Positions 33,088-42,600 of a stretch of DNA of 64,000 bases are shown here, in pieces. Position numbers and translations under genes: made by a program. How positions within the stretch are numbered: the first letter of the stretch is position 1; every line of letters begins with the position of its first letter. Under the pieces are notes generated by a model. That model worked only from the letters and a program-made list of their open reading frames with translations, did no database searches and was not told where the DNA came from. The stretch comes from Pseudomonas denitrificans (nom. rej.) (GTDB taxonomy: Bacteria > Pseudomonadota > Gammaproteobacteria > Pseudomonadales > Pseudomonadaceae), in assembly GCF_008807415.1 (NCBI RefSeq), contig NZ_CP043626.1, forward strand, positions 2,542,001 to 2,606,000, written 5' to 3'.

Positions 33088-34203
33088 TCAGCGGCAATGA
33101 CCTCCACGCAACTCCGCCGGAATCTCCCGGCGCAACCCCTCCACCGCGCGCCAGGCTGCGTCCCGCGCGCGAGTCAGTACCGCCTGTTTCCACTCGTCCG
33201 TGTCGATGTAGAAGGCATCGCGCAGCTGCTGCTTGATCCGCCGCACCTTGGCCGCCGGCGCATCGGGCGTGCGGTGCAGCCACTGGTCCGCGCGCAGCGC
33301 TTCGAGGACCTGCGGGCCGGGCACGGTGCCGAACTCCAGGCTCATGGAAATCAGCAGCGCCTGCGGGCATTCCTCGAACGCCGCATGCACCAGCTTGCCG
33401 CTGAGCTTCACCGAGACGCTGTTGCCCTCCTCCGTCGAGCGTACTTCATCGCCCCACCAGGCGCGGGCGCGGACCAGCGCTTCCGGGCGCGGGTCGCCCG
33501 AGTAGATGTACTCGCCGTAGCCGCTCGGGCCGAGGCCGGTGTGCACGTCGATCCAGGCCATCTCGCGGCATTGCCGGCCATGCTGGCGCAGCACCTCGCG
33601 CACGGTACGGTTGCTCCAGGTCGGCTGGGTGCCGGAGAAGAACAGCCCATCGGGATGGCTGGCCTGGCCGGAGGAGATCGCCTTCTGCAACTCCCAGCGA
33701 CCATGGCGCAACGCATAGCCGAGCAACCGCAGGCGCCCCAGCGTGCTGGGCCAGCGCCGGGGCGCAAGTACCGGGTCAAGCTGCGCGTAGCCGGGGTTCT
33801 GTGGTGCTGCCTGGGTAAAGTCGCGGAAGTTGCGGTTGAGGTCGACGTTCTCCTGAGTCCAGCGGCGCCACCATGAAAACCCGTGGGGGTTGGCGGCATG
33901 CAGGTAGAGCACCGCGCAGTCGTTGCGGCGCGCGTGCTCGCGCCATGCCGCATCGGCGAGCAGGGCGCTCTGCACGCCCGAGCCGCAGAAGCCTTCGACG
34001 CCGTGGCAACCGCTGCTGATGATCAGCAGGCGCTTGGCATCCAGCGGTCCTTCACGGGCGATGTCCACCGCCAGTGTCTCGCCGTCGCGCCCGGTGAGCG
34101 GGTGGACGTGGGACTCCACCAGCAGGCCGGCGGCCGCGCAGGCGTCGAGGAACTTGTTGCGCGCCTGGGCGTAGCTCTGGGAGAAATACGACGATGCATT
34201 CAT
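33088..34203 (-). CDS. DUF2817 protein, M14-like metallopeptidase fold
   Basis: A 371-residue protein of the DUF2817 family. Motifs follow the order of zinc carboxypeptidases: SGCHGVEGFCGSG (His and Glu of an HxxE-type site), ENVDLNRNF (substrate-binding Asn-Arg) and IDVHTGLGPSG (third zinc histidine). It has no signal peptide. Activity on a small amide or peptide in the cytosol is inferred. It lies downstream of a LysR gene and a PuuP-like permease on the same strand, which points to a pathway that imports and hydrolyses an amide or gamma-glutamyl compound. Confidence 0.88.
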   Translation of the reverse strand: MNASSYFSQSYAQARNKFLDACAAAGLLVESHVHPLTGRDGETLAVDIAREGPLDAKRLLIISSGCHGVEGFCGSGVQSALLADAAWREHARRNDCAVLYLHAANPHGFSWWRRWTQENVDLNRNFRDFTQAAPQNPGYAQLDPVLAPRRWPSTLGRLRLLGYALRHGRWELQKAISSGQASHPDGLFFSGTQPTWSNRTVREVLRQHGRQCREMAWIDVHTGLGPSGYGEYIYSGDPRPEALVRARAWWGDEVRSTEEGNSVSVKLSGKLVHAAFEECPQALLISMSLEFGTVPGPQVLEALRADQWLHRTPDAPAAKVRRIKQQLRDAFYIDTDEWKQAVLTRARDAAWRAVEGLRREIPAELRGGHCR

Positions 34204-34301
34204 GGGGACTCCGGCCGTTTCCTGGGGCAGATGGCGGCCGGCAGGATGCATCAGCGCGAAAGCGCGGAGTAATGATCTCTGCACATGAGCATTGAGGCTG
34301 G

Positions 34302-35195
34302 TTATGCCTGCTCCGCACGGAAAGCGGCGATCATTTCCTCGGCCAGCAACAGGGCTTCGCGGGTCATCAGCTCCTGCGGCCGGGTAACCAGAGAGATGCT
34401 CGCCACTGGCGTGGCCTCGGCGATCTGCAAGGGCTCCAGCACCTGGGCCACCATCGGCAGGCCGAGCATGCGCTGCGACCAGAAGCTCACCGCATCGGTG
34501 CTGGCCGCCAGCTCCAGGTAGAGCAGCGACGAGGAGCATTCGGTGATGCGCTTGGGTGGCGCTACCTCGCGCTCACGGAAGAACTGCCCGGCCAGGGCCA
34601 CTTCCAGCGGGTCGGAAAGCAGCCATTCGAGGTCCAGCAGCTCGTGCAGCGATTGCACCCCCGCCAGCGGGTGCCCCTTGCGCACGGCCAGTGCCGAGGG
34701 CTGCGGTGCCAGCTCGCGCCAGACCTGCCCGTCGCCAGCTTCCGCCTCCGGCTGGGTGGTCAGCACCAGGTCCAGCCGGCCTTCCTTCAGCCCTTCGAAC
34801 AGCTGCACCGAACGCAGCTCGAAGATCTGCAGCTGCACGTTGGGGTACAGCTCGCGGTAGCGCCGGAAGCAGTTGGCGAAGGCGCGATTGGGCGTCACCG
34901 GCGACACGCCGATGGCCACGCGGCCGGCCATCTCGCCCTTCAGGGTATCGATCTCGTCCCGCGCGCGGCGCACTTCCTCGGTGACCAGCCGGGCCATGCT
35001 CACCAGCCGCTCGCCATAAGGCGTGACCGTCACCCCACGATTGGAGCGGACCAGCAGCGGCACGCCCAGCTCACCTTCCAGCTCTTTCACCGCCTTGGAC
35101 AGCGACGGCTGGGTGACGTCAAGCAGCCGCGAGGCTTCCTGGATGCTGCCGCTCTCGGCGATGGTGCGCAGGGCGCGCAATTGATGCAGTTTCAT
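34302..35195 (-). CDS. LysR-family transcriptional regulator
   Basis: A 297-residue LysR protein: winged helix LHQLRALRTIAESGSIQEASRLL and VTQPSLSKAVKELEGELG, then the effector domain from about residue 90. GVSPVTPNRAFANCFRRYR and the following regions resemble the TsaR/CbbR-like branch. It is in line with, not divergent from, its neighbours: the permease gene ends 98 bases upstream and the DUF2817 gene starts about 100 bases downstream. Regulation of both is likely but not shown. Confidence 0.9.
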   Translation of the reverse strand: MKLHQLRALRTIAESGSIQEASRLLDVTQPSLSKAVKELEGELGVPLLVRSNRGVTVTPYGERLVSMARLVTEEVRRARDEIDTLKGEMAGRVAIGVSPVTPNRAFANCFRRYRELYPNVQLQIFELRSVQLFEGLKEGRLDLVLTTQPEAEAGDGQVWRELAPQPSALAVRKGHPLAGVQSLHELLDLEWLLSDPLEVALAGQFFREREVAPPKRITECSSSLLYLELAASTDAVSFWSQRMLGLPMVAQVLEPLQIAEATPVASISLVTRPQELMTREALLLAEEMIAAFRAEQA

Positions 35196-35293
35196 GGCGA
35201 GCTCCGGACGATTCCTCGAAGTCGCGCCACCTTAACCAGTATCGGGCTGGCTTGAAAGAAGCCGGGCAAACCCGGCTTCGCGCAGGCCAGCGG

Positions 35294-36673
35294 TCACTCC
35301 GCCATGTTCAGGTCCGGCAGCGGCTGCTGGAACATCCGCGTGGCGCTGGCCAGGCAGACGAGGCCCAGGCACATCCAGGCGAAGCCGATCATGAAGGACA
35401 TGCCCGACAGGCTCGACCAGAGCCAGATGGTGCTGAGGAAGCCCACCGCCGGCAGCGCGCCGTAGCGCAGGTAGTTGCCCTTGCCGGTGAGGCGCTCGTC
35501 GACCAGATAGTGCTTGATCACGGCCAGGTTCACCGCGGAGAAGGCGAACAGCGCGCCGAAGCTGATCATGTTGGCGACCGTATCCAGGGTGACGAACAGG
35601 GCGATCAGCGACAGCAGGCTGATCAGCAGGATCGCCGTGGCCGGCACGCGCTTCTTCGTCACCAGCTTGCCGAACACGCGGGGCAGCGCACCGTCCCGGC
35701 CCATGGCGAACAGCACGCGGGAAACGCTGGCCTGGGACACCATCGCCGAGGCAAAGCAGCCGGCCACATAGGTAGCGGTGAAGAAGGTCACCAGCCATTC
35801 GCCGCCGATGCGGCGCAGCACGTCCAGCGAAGCCGAGTCGGCATCGGTGAGCGCTTGCCACTCGGGGAATACCAGCTGGCCGAAGTAGGCCATGACGATG
35901 AACAGCACGCCGCCGATCAGGGTCACCAGCATGATCGCCGCGGGAATCTGCCGGCGCGGTTCGGGGGTCTCCTCGGCCATGGTCGACACGGCGTCGAAGC
36001 CGAGGAACGACAGGCACAGCACCGCCGCGCCGGACATCACCAGCGGCAGGCTGAAGTGCTCGTCATAGAAGGGCTGGACCAGCGGCACGGGCTCTGCCTG
36101 AGCCCCCAGGTGGCTCAGCGACAACGCGATGAAGACCACCACGAAGACCATCTGCGCGACGATCAGCACCCAGTTGACGCGGGTGATGGATTCGATGCCG
36201 ACGAGGTTGAGCAGGGTCACCAGGACGATGGACCCGAGAATCCATACCGACAGCGGCACCGAGGGGAAATAGTCGGTCATGTAGATGCCGATCAGCAGAT
36301 AGCTCAAGAGCGGCAGGAAGATGTAGTCCAGCAGCAGCGTCCACCCGGCGAGAAAGCCGAATGCCGCGCCGAAGGTCTTGCGCGTGTAGCTGTAGACCGA
36401 GCCCGAATAAGGGTGCGCCTGCACCATGCGCCCGTAGCTGTAGGCGGTCAGCAGCATCGCGGCGAGCGTGAAGAGATAGGCCGTCGGCAGGTGGCCCTGG
36501 CTCATGCGGGTGACCAGGCCATAGGTGGTGAACACCGCCAGCGGCACCATGTAGGCCAGGCCGAAGAGCACCAGCGCCGGGATGCCCAGCGATTTGCGGA
36601 AGGACCGTGCAGACGGCTCGTGAGGTTGATGGGCAGGCAAGGAAGTAGCGGACGTGCTTGTTGTTTTTTTCAT
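35294..36673 (-). CDS. APC-family amino acid/polyamine permease (PuuP-like)
   Basis: A 459-residue inner-membrane permease with about twelve helices. The order and wording of conserved segments (GLAYMVPLAVFTTYG, AYSYGRMVQAHPYSGSVYSY, LLDYIFLPLLSYLL, LSFLGFDAVSTMAEETPEP, QASVSRVLFAMGRDGALP) closely follow E. coli PuuP, a putrescine/H+ symporter. The substrate is probably a polyamine or amino acid. It heads a possible operon with the LysR and DUF2817 genes. Confidence 0.92.
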   Translation of the reverse strand: MKKTTSTSATSLPAHQPHEPSARSFRKSLGIPALVLFGLAYMVPLAVFTTYGLVTRMSQGHLPTAYLFTLAAMLLTAYSYGRMVQAHPYSGSVYSYTRKTFGAAFGFLAGWTLLLDYIFLPLLSYLLIGIYMTDYFPSVPLSVWILGSIVLVTLLNLVGIESITRVNWVLIVAQMVFVVVFIALSLSHLGAQAEPVPLVQPFYDEHFSLPLVMSGAAVLCLSFLGFDAVSTMAEETPEPRRQIPAAIMLVTLIGGVLFIVMAYFGQLVFPEWQALTDADSASLDVLRRIGGEWLVTFFTATYVAGCFASAMVSQASVSRVLFAMGRDGALPRVFGKLVTKKRVPATAILLISLLSLIALFVTLDTVANMISFGALFAFSAVNLAVIKHYLVDERLTGKGNYLRYGALPAVGFLSTIWLWSSLSGMSFMIGFAWMCLGLVCLASATRMFQQPLPDLNMAE

Positions 36674-37393
36674 GGCTGACTCATGGACGGCGAGCGACGG
36701 GCGCTCGTTGGACTGGAACGGCGTGATGCCGGTCGAGGCTTCCTGGGCAGCGGACGGGCGCCCGGCGATTCAGCCGGAGCGAAGCTTCGGGCAGCCGCTG
36801 CGGGAGGAATTCAGCGGAGCTCGTTCGGGGCGACCCGGCAGGTTTGCGGGGCCGGGCAAACCGGGAGGCGTTGCGCCGAACGCACGCCCTCCCGCGCGGC
36901 AGAACCGGAGTCGCCGTTCACTGCGTCGTCGATGAAAGTCTGCGCTGCAAAACACTGCCGCCACTCGTTGAACGCTTGCACCTGGGCACTCCTGCTGGCC
37001 GCCTCGAAGGACGTTGTTGTTCGAATGGGGGCGCATGGTGCTTGAGCTCGTCGCCGAGGAAAATTAGTAAAAATATCTTCGAGCCCAATGAAAAAAATGG
37101 CCGTGCGGAACGCACCCAACGACCCGGTCGGCTGTCGCGCGAGATTGCCTCAACCCCTATCGCCACCTCTCGAAACAGGCGCTCGGATCGGCTCCGACAC
37201 ACTCCGGTGCAGTCTCGCGAAACCTAAGTATGGTGGTGCGATACCCATGGACGATGGTGAGAGTCCCCGGCCAGCGAATAGGGTTTGTCTACCGGCAATC
37301 CGGTCTTCGAAACGACCGCCAGGTCGCTTCGAGCGCCGCATCGGACCGGTCCCCATTCGCCGCGCGAGCGGTCCCCTGACGAGAGCTTTCACC
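36674..37393. other. 720-base intergenic region, no gene recognised
   Basis: Several open frames cross this stretch on both strands, but none has a recognisable domain, signal sequence or convincing ribosome site. An AT-rich patch at about 37060-37095 (GGAAAATTAGTAAAAATATCTTCG) stands out from the GC-rich background. The last 150 bases hold the leader of the Tat-exported hydrolase. It may contain a decayed gene or small RNA, but nothing is shown. Confidence 0.4.
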
Positions 37394-38371
37394 ATGACCG
37401 ACGAGACCCAAGGAACCACCCGCCGCGCCCTGATGAGCGCCGGTGTAGCCGCCGCCACCCTGGCTGTGGCCGTCCCCCTGCTGGCGGGCCAGGCGAGCGC
37501 TGCCCAGGCCCCGGCCGCAACGGGTGCGCGCCGCAAGGAGCAAGGGTCGGGCTATCTCACCCTGCGCGACGGCACTGAGCTGTTCTACAAGGATTGGGGC
37601 AGCGGGCAGCCCATCGTGTTCCACCACGGCTGGCCACTCTCGGGGGATGACTGGGATAACCAGATGCTGTTCTTCCTCGCCAAGGGCTACCGCGTGATTG
37701 CCCATGACCGCCGTGGCCACGGCCGCTCCACGCAGACCGACAAAGGCAACGACATGGACACCTACGCCGCGGACCTGGCGGAATTGGCGGCGCACCTGGA
37801 CCTGAAGAACGCCGTGCACATCGGCCACTCCACCGGCGGTGGCGAGGTTGCCCGCTACGTCGCGCGCCATGGTGCCGGCCGTATCGCCAAGGCGGTGCTG
37901 ATCGGCGCGGTGCCGCCGATCATGCTGCAAACCGCGAAGAACCCCGGCGGCCTGCCGCTGAAAGTCTTCGACGGCTTCCGCGAGGCACTCGCCGCCAGCC
38001 GTTCGAACTTCTACCGCGACGTCGCGGCGGGCCCCTTCTACGGTTTCAACCGGCCGGGCGCCAAGGTCTCCGAAGCGGTGATCGACAACTGGTGGCGCCA
38101 GGGCATGAATGGCGGCGCCAAGGCCCATTACGACTGCATCAAGGCCTTCTCGGAAACCGACTTCACCGAGGACCTCAAGCAGATCGCCGTGCCGACCCTG
38201 GTGCTGCATGGTGAAGACGACCAGATCGTCCCCATCGACGACTCCGCGCGCCTTTCGATCAAGCTGCTGCGCCACGGCACCCTGAAGACCTATCCCGGCC
38301 TGCCCCACGGCATGTGCACCACCCACGCCGACACCATCAACGCAGACCTGCTGGCCTTCATCAAGGGCTAA
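37394..38371 (+). CDS. Tat-exported alpha/beta hydrolase (non-haem chloroperoxidase/arylesterase type)
   Basis: A 325-residue protein. A Tat signal ([21 protein letters not shown], cleaved near QASAAQA) is followed by a hydrolase domain. The catalytic triad is visible: Ser in [13 protein letters not shown], Asp in HGEDDQIVP and His in [18 protein letters not shown] is typical of the cofactor-free haloperoxidase/perhydrolase/arylesterase group. Export to the periplasm is the unusual point, since most homologues are cytosolic, though Tat-targeted versions exist in Pseudomonas. It is monocistronic with a strong terminator. Confidence 0.92.
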   Translation: MTDETQGTTRRALMSAGVAAATLAVAVPLLAGQASAAQAPAATGARRKEQGSGYLTLRDGTELFYKDWGSGQPIVFHHGWPLSGDDWDNQMLFFLAKGYRVIAHDRRGHGRSTQTDKGNDMDTYAADLAELAAHLDLKNAVHIGHSTGGGEVARYVARHGAGRIAKAVLIGAVPPIMLQTAKNPGGLPLKVFDGFREALAASRSNFYRDVAAGPFYGFNRPGAKVSEAVIDNWWRQGMNGGAKAHYDCIKAFSETDFTEDLKQIAVPTLVLHGEDDQIVPIDDSARLSIKLLRHGTLKTYPGLPHGMCTTHADTINADLLAFIKG

Positions 38372-38388
38372 CACCGCTGCAAGGAACA

Positions 38389-38416
38389 GCCCCGGGGCAC
38401 AGAGCCCCGGGCTTTT
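38389..38416 (+). terminator. Rho-independent terminator of the hydrolase gene
   Basis: CCCGGGGC (38391-38398) pairs with GCCCCGGG (38404-38411) around a 5-base loop and is followed by CTTTTT, 18 bases after the stop codon. Confidence 0.92.
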
Positions 38417-38421
38417 TCCAT

Positions 38422-39171
38422 TCAGAGCTGCGACAGCCCGCCATCGACGCACAGGTCGACGCCGGTGATGAAGCTGCTGTCGTCCGAAGCGAGGAACAGC
38501 GCAGCGTTTGCCAGCTCTTCCGGGCGACCGAGCCGACCCAGCGGAATCAACCCCGCCAGCTGCTTTTCGAACTCACCGAATTGCGCTTCGCCGATACCCA
38601 TCTTGCCGATGATCGGGGTCAGCACCGGGCCGGGGCTCAGGCAGTTGACGCGGATGTTGCGGCCCTTGAGTTCCGCCGCCCAGCTGCGGGCAAAGGAGCG
38701 CACCGCCGCCTTGGTCGCCGCGTAGACCACGTGGGCCTCCAGCGCCTTCAGGTGGGCGATGGACGACACCAGCACGATGGAGCCTCCGTCACGCAGCAGC
38801 GGCAGCGCTTTCTGGATGGTGTAGAAGACGCCCTTGACGTTGATATCGAACTGCTCGTCGAACTGCTGCTCATCGACCTGATCGCCCGGTGCCGGACGGA
38901 TGACGCCAGCGTTGGCGACCAGCACATCGAGGCGGCCGAAGCGTTCGCCGATCTGCCGGTACAGGGCGTCCAGGTCCTCCAGCCGGCTGGCGTCGGCGCA
39001 GATGCCCACGGCGTTTTCACCGATGAGCCCGACCGCCTCCTCCACCACTTGCCGACGGCGCCCGGTGATGACTACCTCGGCGCCTTCCAGGGCGAACCGT
39101 TGCGCGGTGGCCAGGCCGATACCGCTGTTGCCGCCCGTGACCAGGGCGACCTTGTTGCTTAGCTTTCCCAT
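38422..39171 (-). CDS. SDR-family NAD(P)-dependent oxidoreductase
   Basis: A 249-residue classical short-chain dehydrogenase. The cofactor motif is TGGNSGIGLAT, the structural motif NAGVI, and the catalytic YAATK lies near residue 152 with the serine in LVSSIAHL. The ITGRRRQ loop after beta-2 suggests NADP preference. ATG 39171 is favoured over ATG 39174 because the GGAG site is then five bases away rather than two. It overlaps the merR stop and is co-transcribed with it. Substrate unknown. Confidence 0.93.
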   Translation of the reverse strand: MGKLSNKVALVTGGNSGIGLATAQRFALEGAEVVITGRRRQVVEEAVGLIGENAVGICADASRLEDLDALYRQIGERFGRLDVLVANAGVIRPAPGDQVDEQQFDEQFDINVKGVFYTIQKALPLLRDGGSIVLVSSIAHLKALEAHVVYAATKAAVRSFARSWAAELKGRNIRVNCLSPGPVLTPIIGKMGIGEAQFGEFEKQLAGLIPLGRLGRPEELANAALFLASDDSSFITGVDLCVDGGLSQL

Positions 39172-39593
39172 CATCTCTCCAACGTGGCTTGTGAATCGGC
39201 TCGTTCAGGAGGTCGCAGATCGGGAGCGCGCAGCAGGCCGTCCTGCAGCGGCAGATAGCGCTCGATCTTCTCTGCCAGACGTTCGCGGCGCTCGGCCAGC
39301 TGAGCCTGGAGTGCATCCAGGGCCACCAGCTTTTCCAGGTGCTGCTGCAGGCAGGCGAGGAAGCCTTCGCTGTCCTCTTCCTCCTCCAGGTACTGCAGCA
39401 AGCCATGGATCTGCCGGGTGCTGAAGCCGCACTCGAGCAGCTCGCGCACCCAGAGCACGCGTTGCACCATGGACGCGGCGTAGTCGCGATAGCCATTGTT
39501 CAGCCGCGACGACTCGATCAGCTGCTTCGACTCGTAGTGGCGAAGCGCGCGTGTACTGACGCCGGCGCGCAAGGCCAGCTCTCCGATTTGCAT
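39171..39593 (-). CDS. MerR-family transcriptional regulator
   Basis: A 140-residue regulator. The N-terminal winged helix (MQIGELALRAGVSTRALRHYESKQLI) is followed by the dimerisation helix (LVALDALQAQLAERRERLAEKIERYL). No metal-binding cysteines are present, so it is not of the CueR/ZntR type; a small organic or stress effector is more likely. It is translated just ahead of, and overlapping with, the SDR gene. A dyad in its own promoter points to autoregulation. Confidence 0.92.
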   Translation of the reverse strand: MQIGELALRAGVSTRALRHYESKQLIESSRLNNGYRDYAASMVQRVLWVRELLECGFSTRQIHGLLQYLEEEEDSEGFLACLQQHLEKLVALDALQAQLAERRERLAEKIERYLPLQDGLLRAPDLRPPERADSQATLER

Positions 39594-39623
39594 GTCGACC
39601 TCCGATGGGGAGCACTCTGGGGG

Positions 39624-39646
39624 CTTGACGCTAGTGTCAAGGTCAA
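39624..39646 (-). promoter_or_regulatory. MerR-type operator upstream of merR-SDR operon
   Basis: CTTGACGCTAGTGTCAAG (39624-39641) is an inverted repeat with 6-bp perfect arms. On the minus strand it directly follows a -35 TTGACC (39641-39646), the geometry of MerR-regulated promoters. The matching -10 at 19 bases (CCCAGA) is poor; CAGAGT lies two bases further. Probable autoregulatory site. Confidence 0.6.
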
Positions 39647-39662
39647 GCCCCCTTTCGCTTTT

Positions 39663-42600
39663 TCAGGCGTCCGTTGCGGGATGCGCCGGCAAGGTGAACT
39701 GCACCACCGCGCCGCGAGGCTGGTTGGCGCTGGCCCAGAGACGACCGCCATGGCTGTCGATGATCGAGCGGCAGATCGACAGGCCCATGCCCATGCCGGT
39801 GGCCTTGGTGGTGTAGAACGGCGCGAAGATCAGGTCCGCGTTGTTCTCGGCGAACCCCGGTCCGTTGTCGCAGACTCTCACCCGCACGCCACCCTCGTCG
39901 TACTCGGAGCTGACCAGCAGGTGGCGCTCGCCGGCGGGCACACTGCCCATGGCTTCCAGGGCATTGACGATCAGGTTGAGCATCACCTGCTGCAACTCGA
40001 CCCGGTCGCCCTCCACTTCCGGCAGGCCGTCAGCGAGTCTGACGCGCACCACGGCGCCGCACTTGGCCGCCTCGCCACGGGTGAACTCGACCATCTCGCG
40101 CAGCGCCGCACTGACGTCCACCGGCTGCTTCTGCGGCGGGGTCTTGCGGATCAGCTGGCGGATGCGCCCGAGCACCTCGGCGGCGCGGTTGGCGTCCTTG
40201 ATGATGCGCCCCAGCACCTGGCTGACCTCGCCCAGCTCCGGCGGCTGCGCACCCAGCCAGCGCAAGGCGGCATTGGCATTGGTCACCGTGGCGGCAATCG
40301 GCTGGTTCACCTCGTGGGCGATGGACGCCGCCAGTTGGCCCATGGTCGCCACACGGTTGGCGTGGGCCAGTTCCGTCTGCACCTCGCGATAGCGCCGTTC
40401 GCCCTCGCGCACGCGCTCCTCGGCCTGCTTGCGCTCGGTGAGGTCGAGCACGAAGGCCACGCCCTCCTGCAGGCTGGCCTCGAAGGCCGCCAGGCCGACG
40501 ATCACCGGCACGCGGCTGCCGTCCTTGCGGATGTACTCCTTCTCGAAGGGCTGCGCATGCCCGGTCCGAATGGCCGTGGCAAGGTGCGCCTGGCTCAGTG
40601 CCAGGGATTCGGGCGGGGTCATGTCGTGCCAGCGCACGCGGCCGGAAAGCAGGTCGTCACGCTCGTAGCCGACCATGCGCAGGAAGGCGTCGTTGGCTTC
40701 GGCTATCTCGCCTCCGGCGCTCCAGACGATGATGCCGATGATGTTGGCGTCCACCAGCCGGCGAATCTTCGCCTCGCGCTCGGCGGCATCGCGATACAGG
40801 CGCGCGTTCTCCAGCGAGATCGCCGCCTGCGAGGCCAGCAGTCGCAGCACGGCGATCCGCGCCGGGCTGAACACGCCGGCCGAGAGGTTGTTCTCCAGGT
40901 ACAGCGCACCGGTGAGCTTGGCCTGGTTCATCAGCGGCATGCAGAGGATCGAACGCGCGCCGTGCTGGCGGACATAGGGGTCGGTGGTGAATCCCGGATC
41001 GACCGCGGCGTCTTCCAGGCACAGGCTCTCGCCGGTACGCAGCACCTGGTAGAGCACCGTTTCCGCCAGCGCGGCAGCGCTGATCGGTTCGTTGCACAAC
41101 AGCATCGCGCCATCGCCGACGGTCGCCAGCGCCGCTATGCGCGGCTCGCCCGCTTCGGCGAGGACCAGCACACCGCGCTCGGCGCCGGCCTGCTCGATGG
41201 CCGTGCGCATCACCATGCCGATCAGCTTCTCGAGGACGATCTCCCCCGAGGCGGCCTGGGAAACCTTGAGCACCGTGGCCAGATCCAGGTGCTCCACCGG
41301 GGTGGCGATGGTCGCGGTCGGGCCGGGCGCGGGCTCCTCGTTGCGCAGGTAGCGATGGCGCCCCTCCAGTTGCCGCACCTTGCCGTCGGCGCCCCAGCGC
41401 AGGTAGCCGTAACGCGCGTCCTGCAGGTAGACGCGGGCGATCTTGGCCAGGCCGCGTGCACCGTAGAAGCGCCCCGCCAGCTCGTTGGCCAGCGCCTCAA
41501 TCTGCACGAAGCCGTTGTCCTGCGCATGGCGGATGGCCTCTTCGTAAAGCAGCTCGGCATCGACCAGCCGCCCTTCGACCCGTGCGATTTCCGCGCCCAC
41601 CAGCGCCACCCGACAGGCGAAGGATTCGCCGCACTGCCGGGCCCACTCCTGCAACTGCGCGTGATGCACGGCCAGTTCTCGCAGGCGCTCAGGTTGCTCA
41701 TCGACAGCCACGGAATCGAAAGTGGCAGCCAGCGTCAGCGCCGCGTGGAAGTGGTACTCGGACTCCTCGGTAAAGGTCTCCACCACCCACAACAGCGCCT
41801 TCGCCCGCGCCACGCAGTGCATGGCCGCCGCGTGATCGCCCGCCATGCAGCGCGCCTGCAGCTTGCGTATCCAGTACTTGGCCGCTGCCAGAGCCAGGCC
41901 CGGCGTGCTGTCCAGGTGCGCTTCGAAACGCGCCTCGTCGAACAGCTCATCGTCGAAACTGCCGAAGATCGGGGTCTGCCCGCGCAGTGTGCGGATCAGC
42001 GCCAGCTGCGTGCTGATGAAATCCACCACCAGGCCGAAGCGCACCTTCTGCGCATAGGCCAGGCCCTGCCCGGCCTCCTCATGCACCTGCGCCAGCGGCT
42101 CGCCGAGGAACAGCACATCAGCGATATGGCCGTTGCCGGCGTAGGCGGCGTAGGCCAGGTCGCCGACGCGATTGGCCGCGACGAACGCCCGGCGCAGCAG
42201 CTCCCGGCACTCGCGCACCGGGCGCATCCAGCGCGCCACGAACATCGAGAAGCACAGGTAGGTGCGCGCCTCATGGCGATTCAGCCCGCGCCGGTCAACC
42301 AGGTCGCAGCCCAGGCGGCCGAAGCGGTAGCCGGCTTCGTAGTCACCAAAGCGGCGGCCGGCGACGCGCCCGACATTCGCATAGAGCATGCAGGAGGCGT
42401 CGCAGTTGCCCCGTTCCAGGCTCAGGCTGACGGCCTTGCAGATGGTCAGGCTGGCCAGGTTGGCGTCGCTCTGCAGCGCCGGCGCGAACAGTTTGCCGAG
42501 GGCATCGAGGGTCGCCAGGGAGGCGGCGTCCTCCATCAGCGGCAGGTCGATCAGCTGTTCGATGCTGCGCTCGCCCAGCTGCGTCCAGATCTGCTGGTAT

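Noticed and set aside
36811..37119. Possible small gene on the minus strand before the Tat-exported hydrolase
   Set aside because: No ribosome site, no recognised domain, and competing open frames overlap it on both strands.
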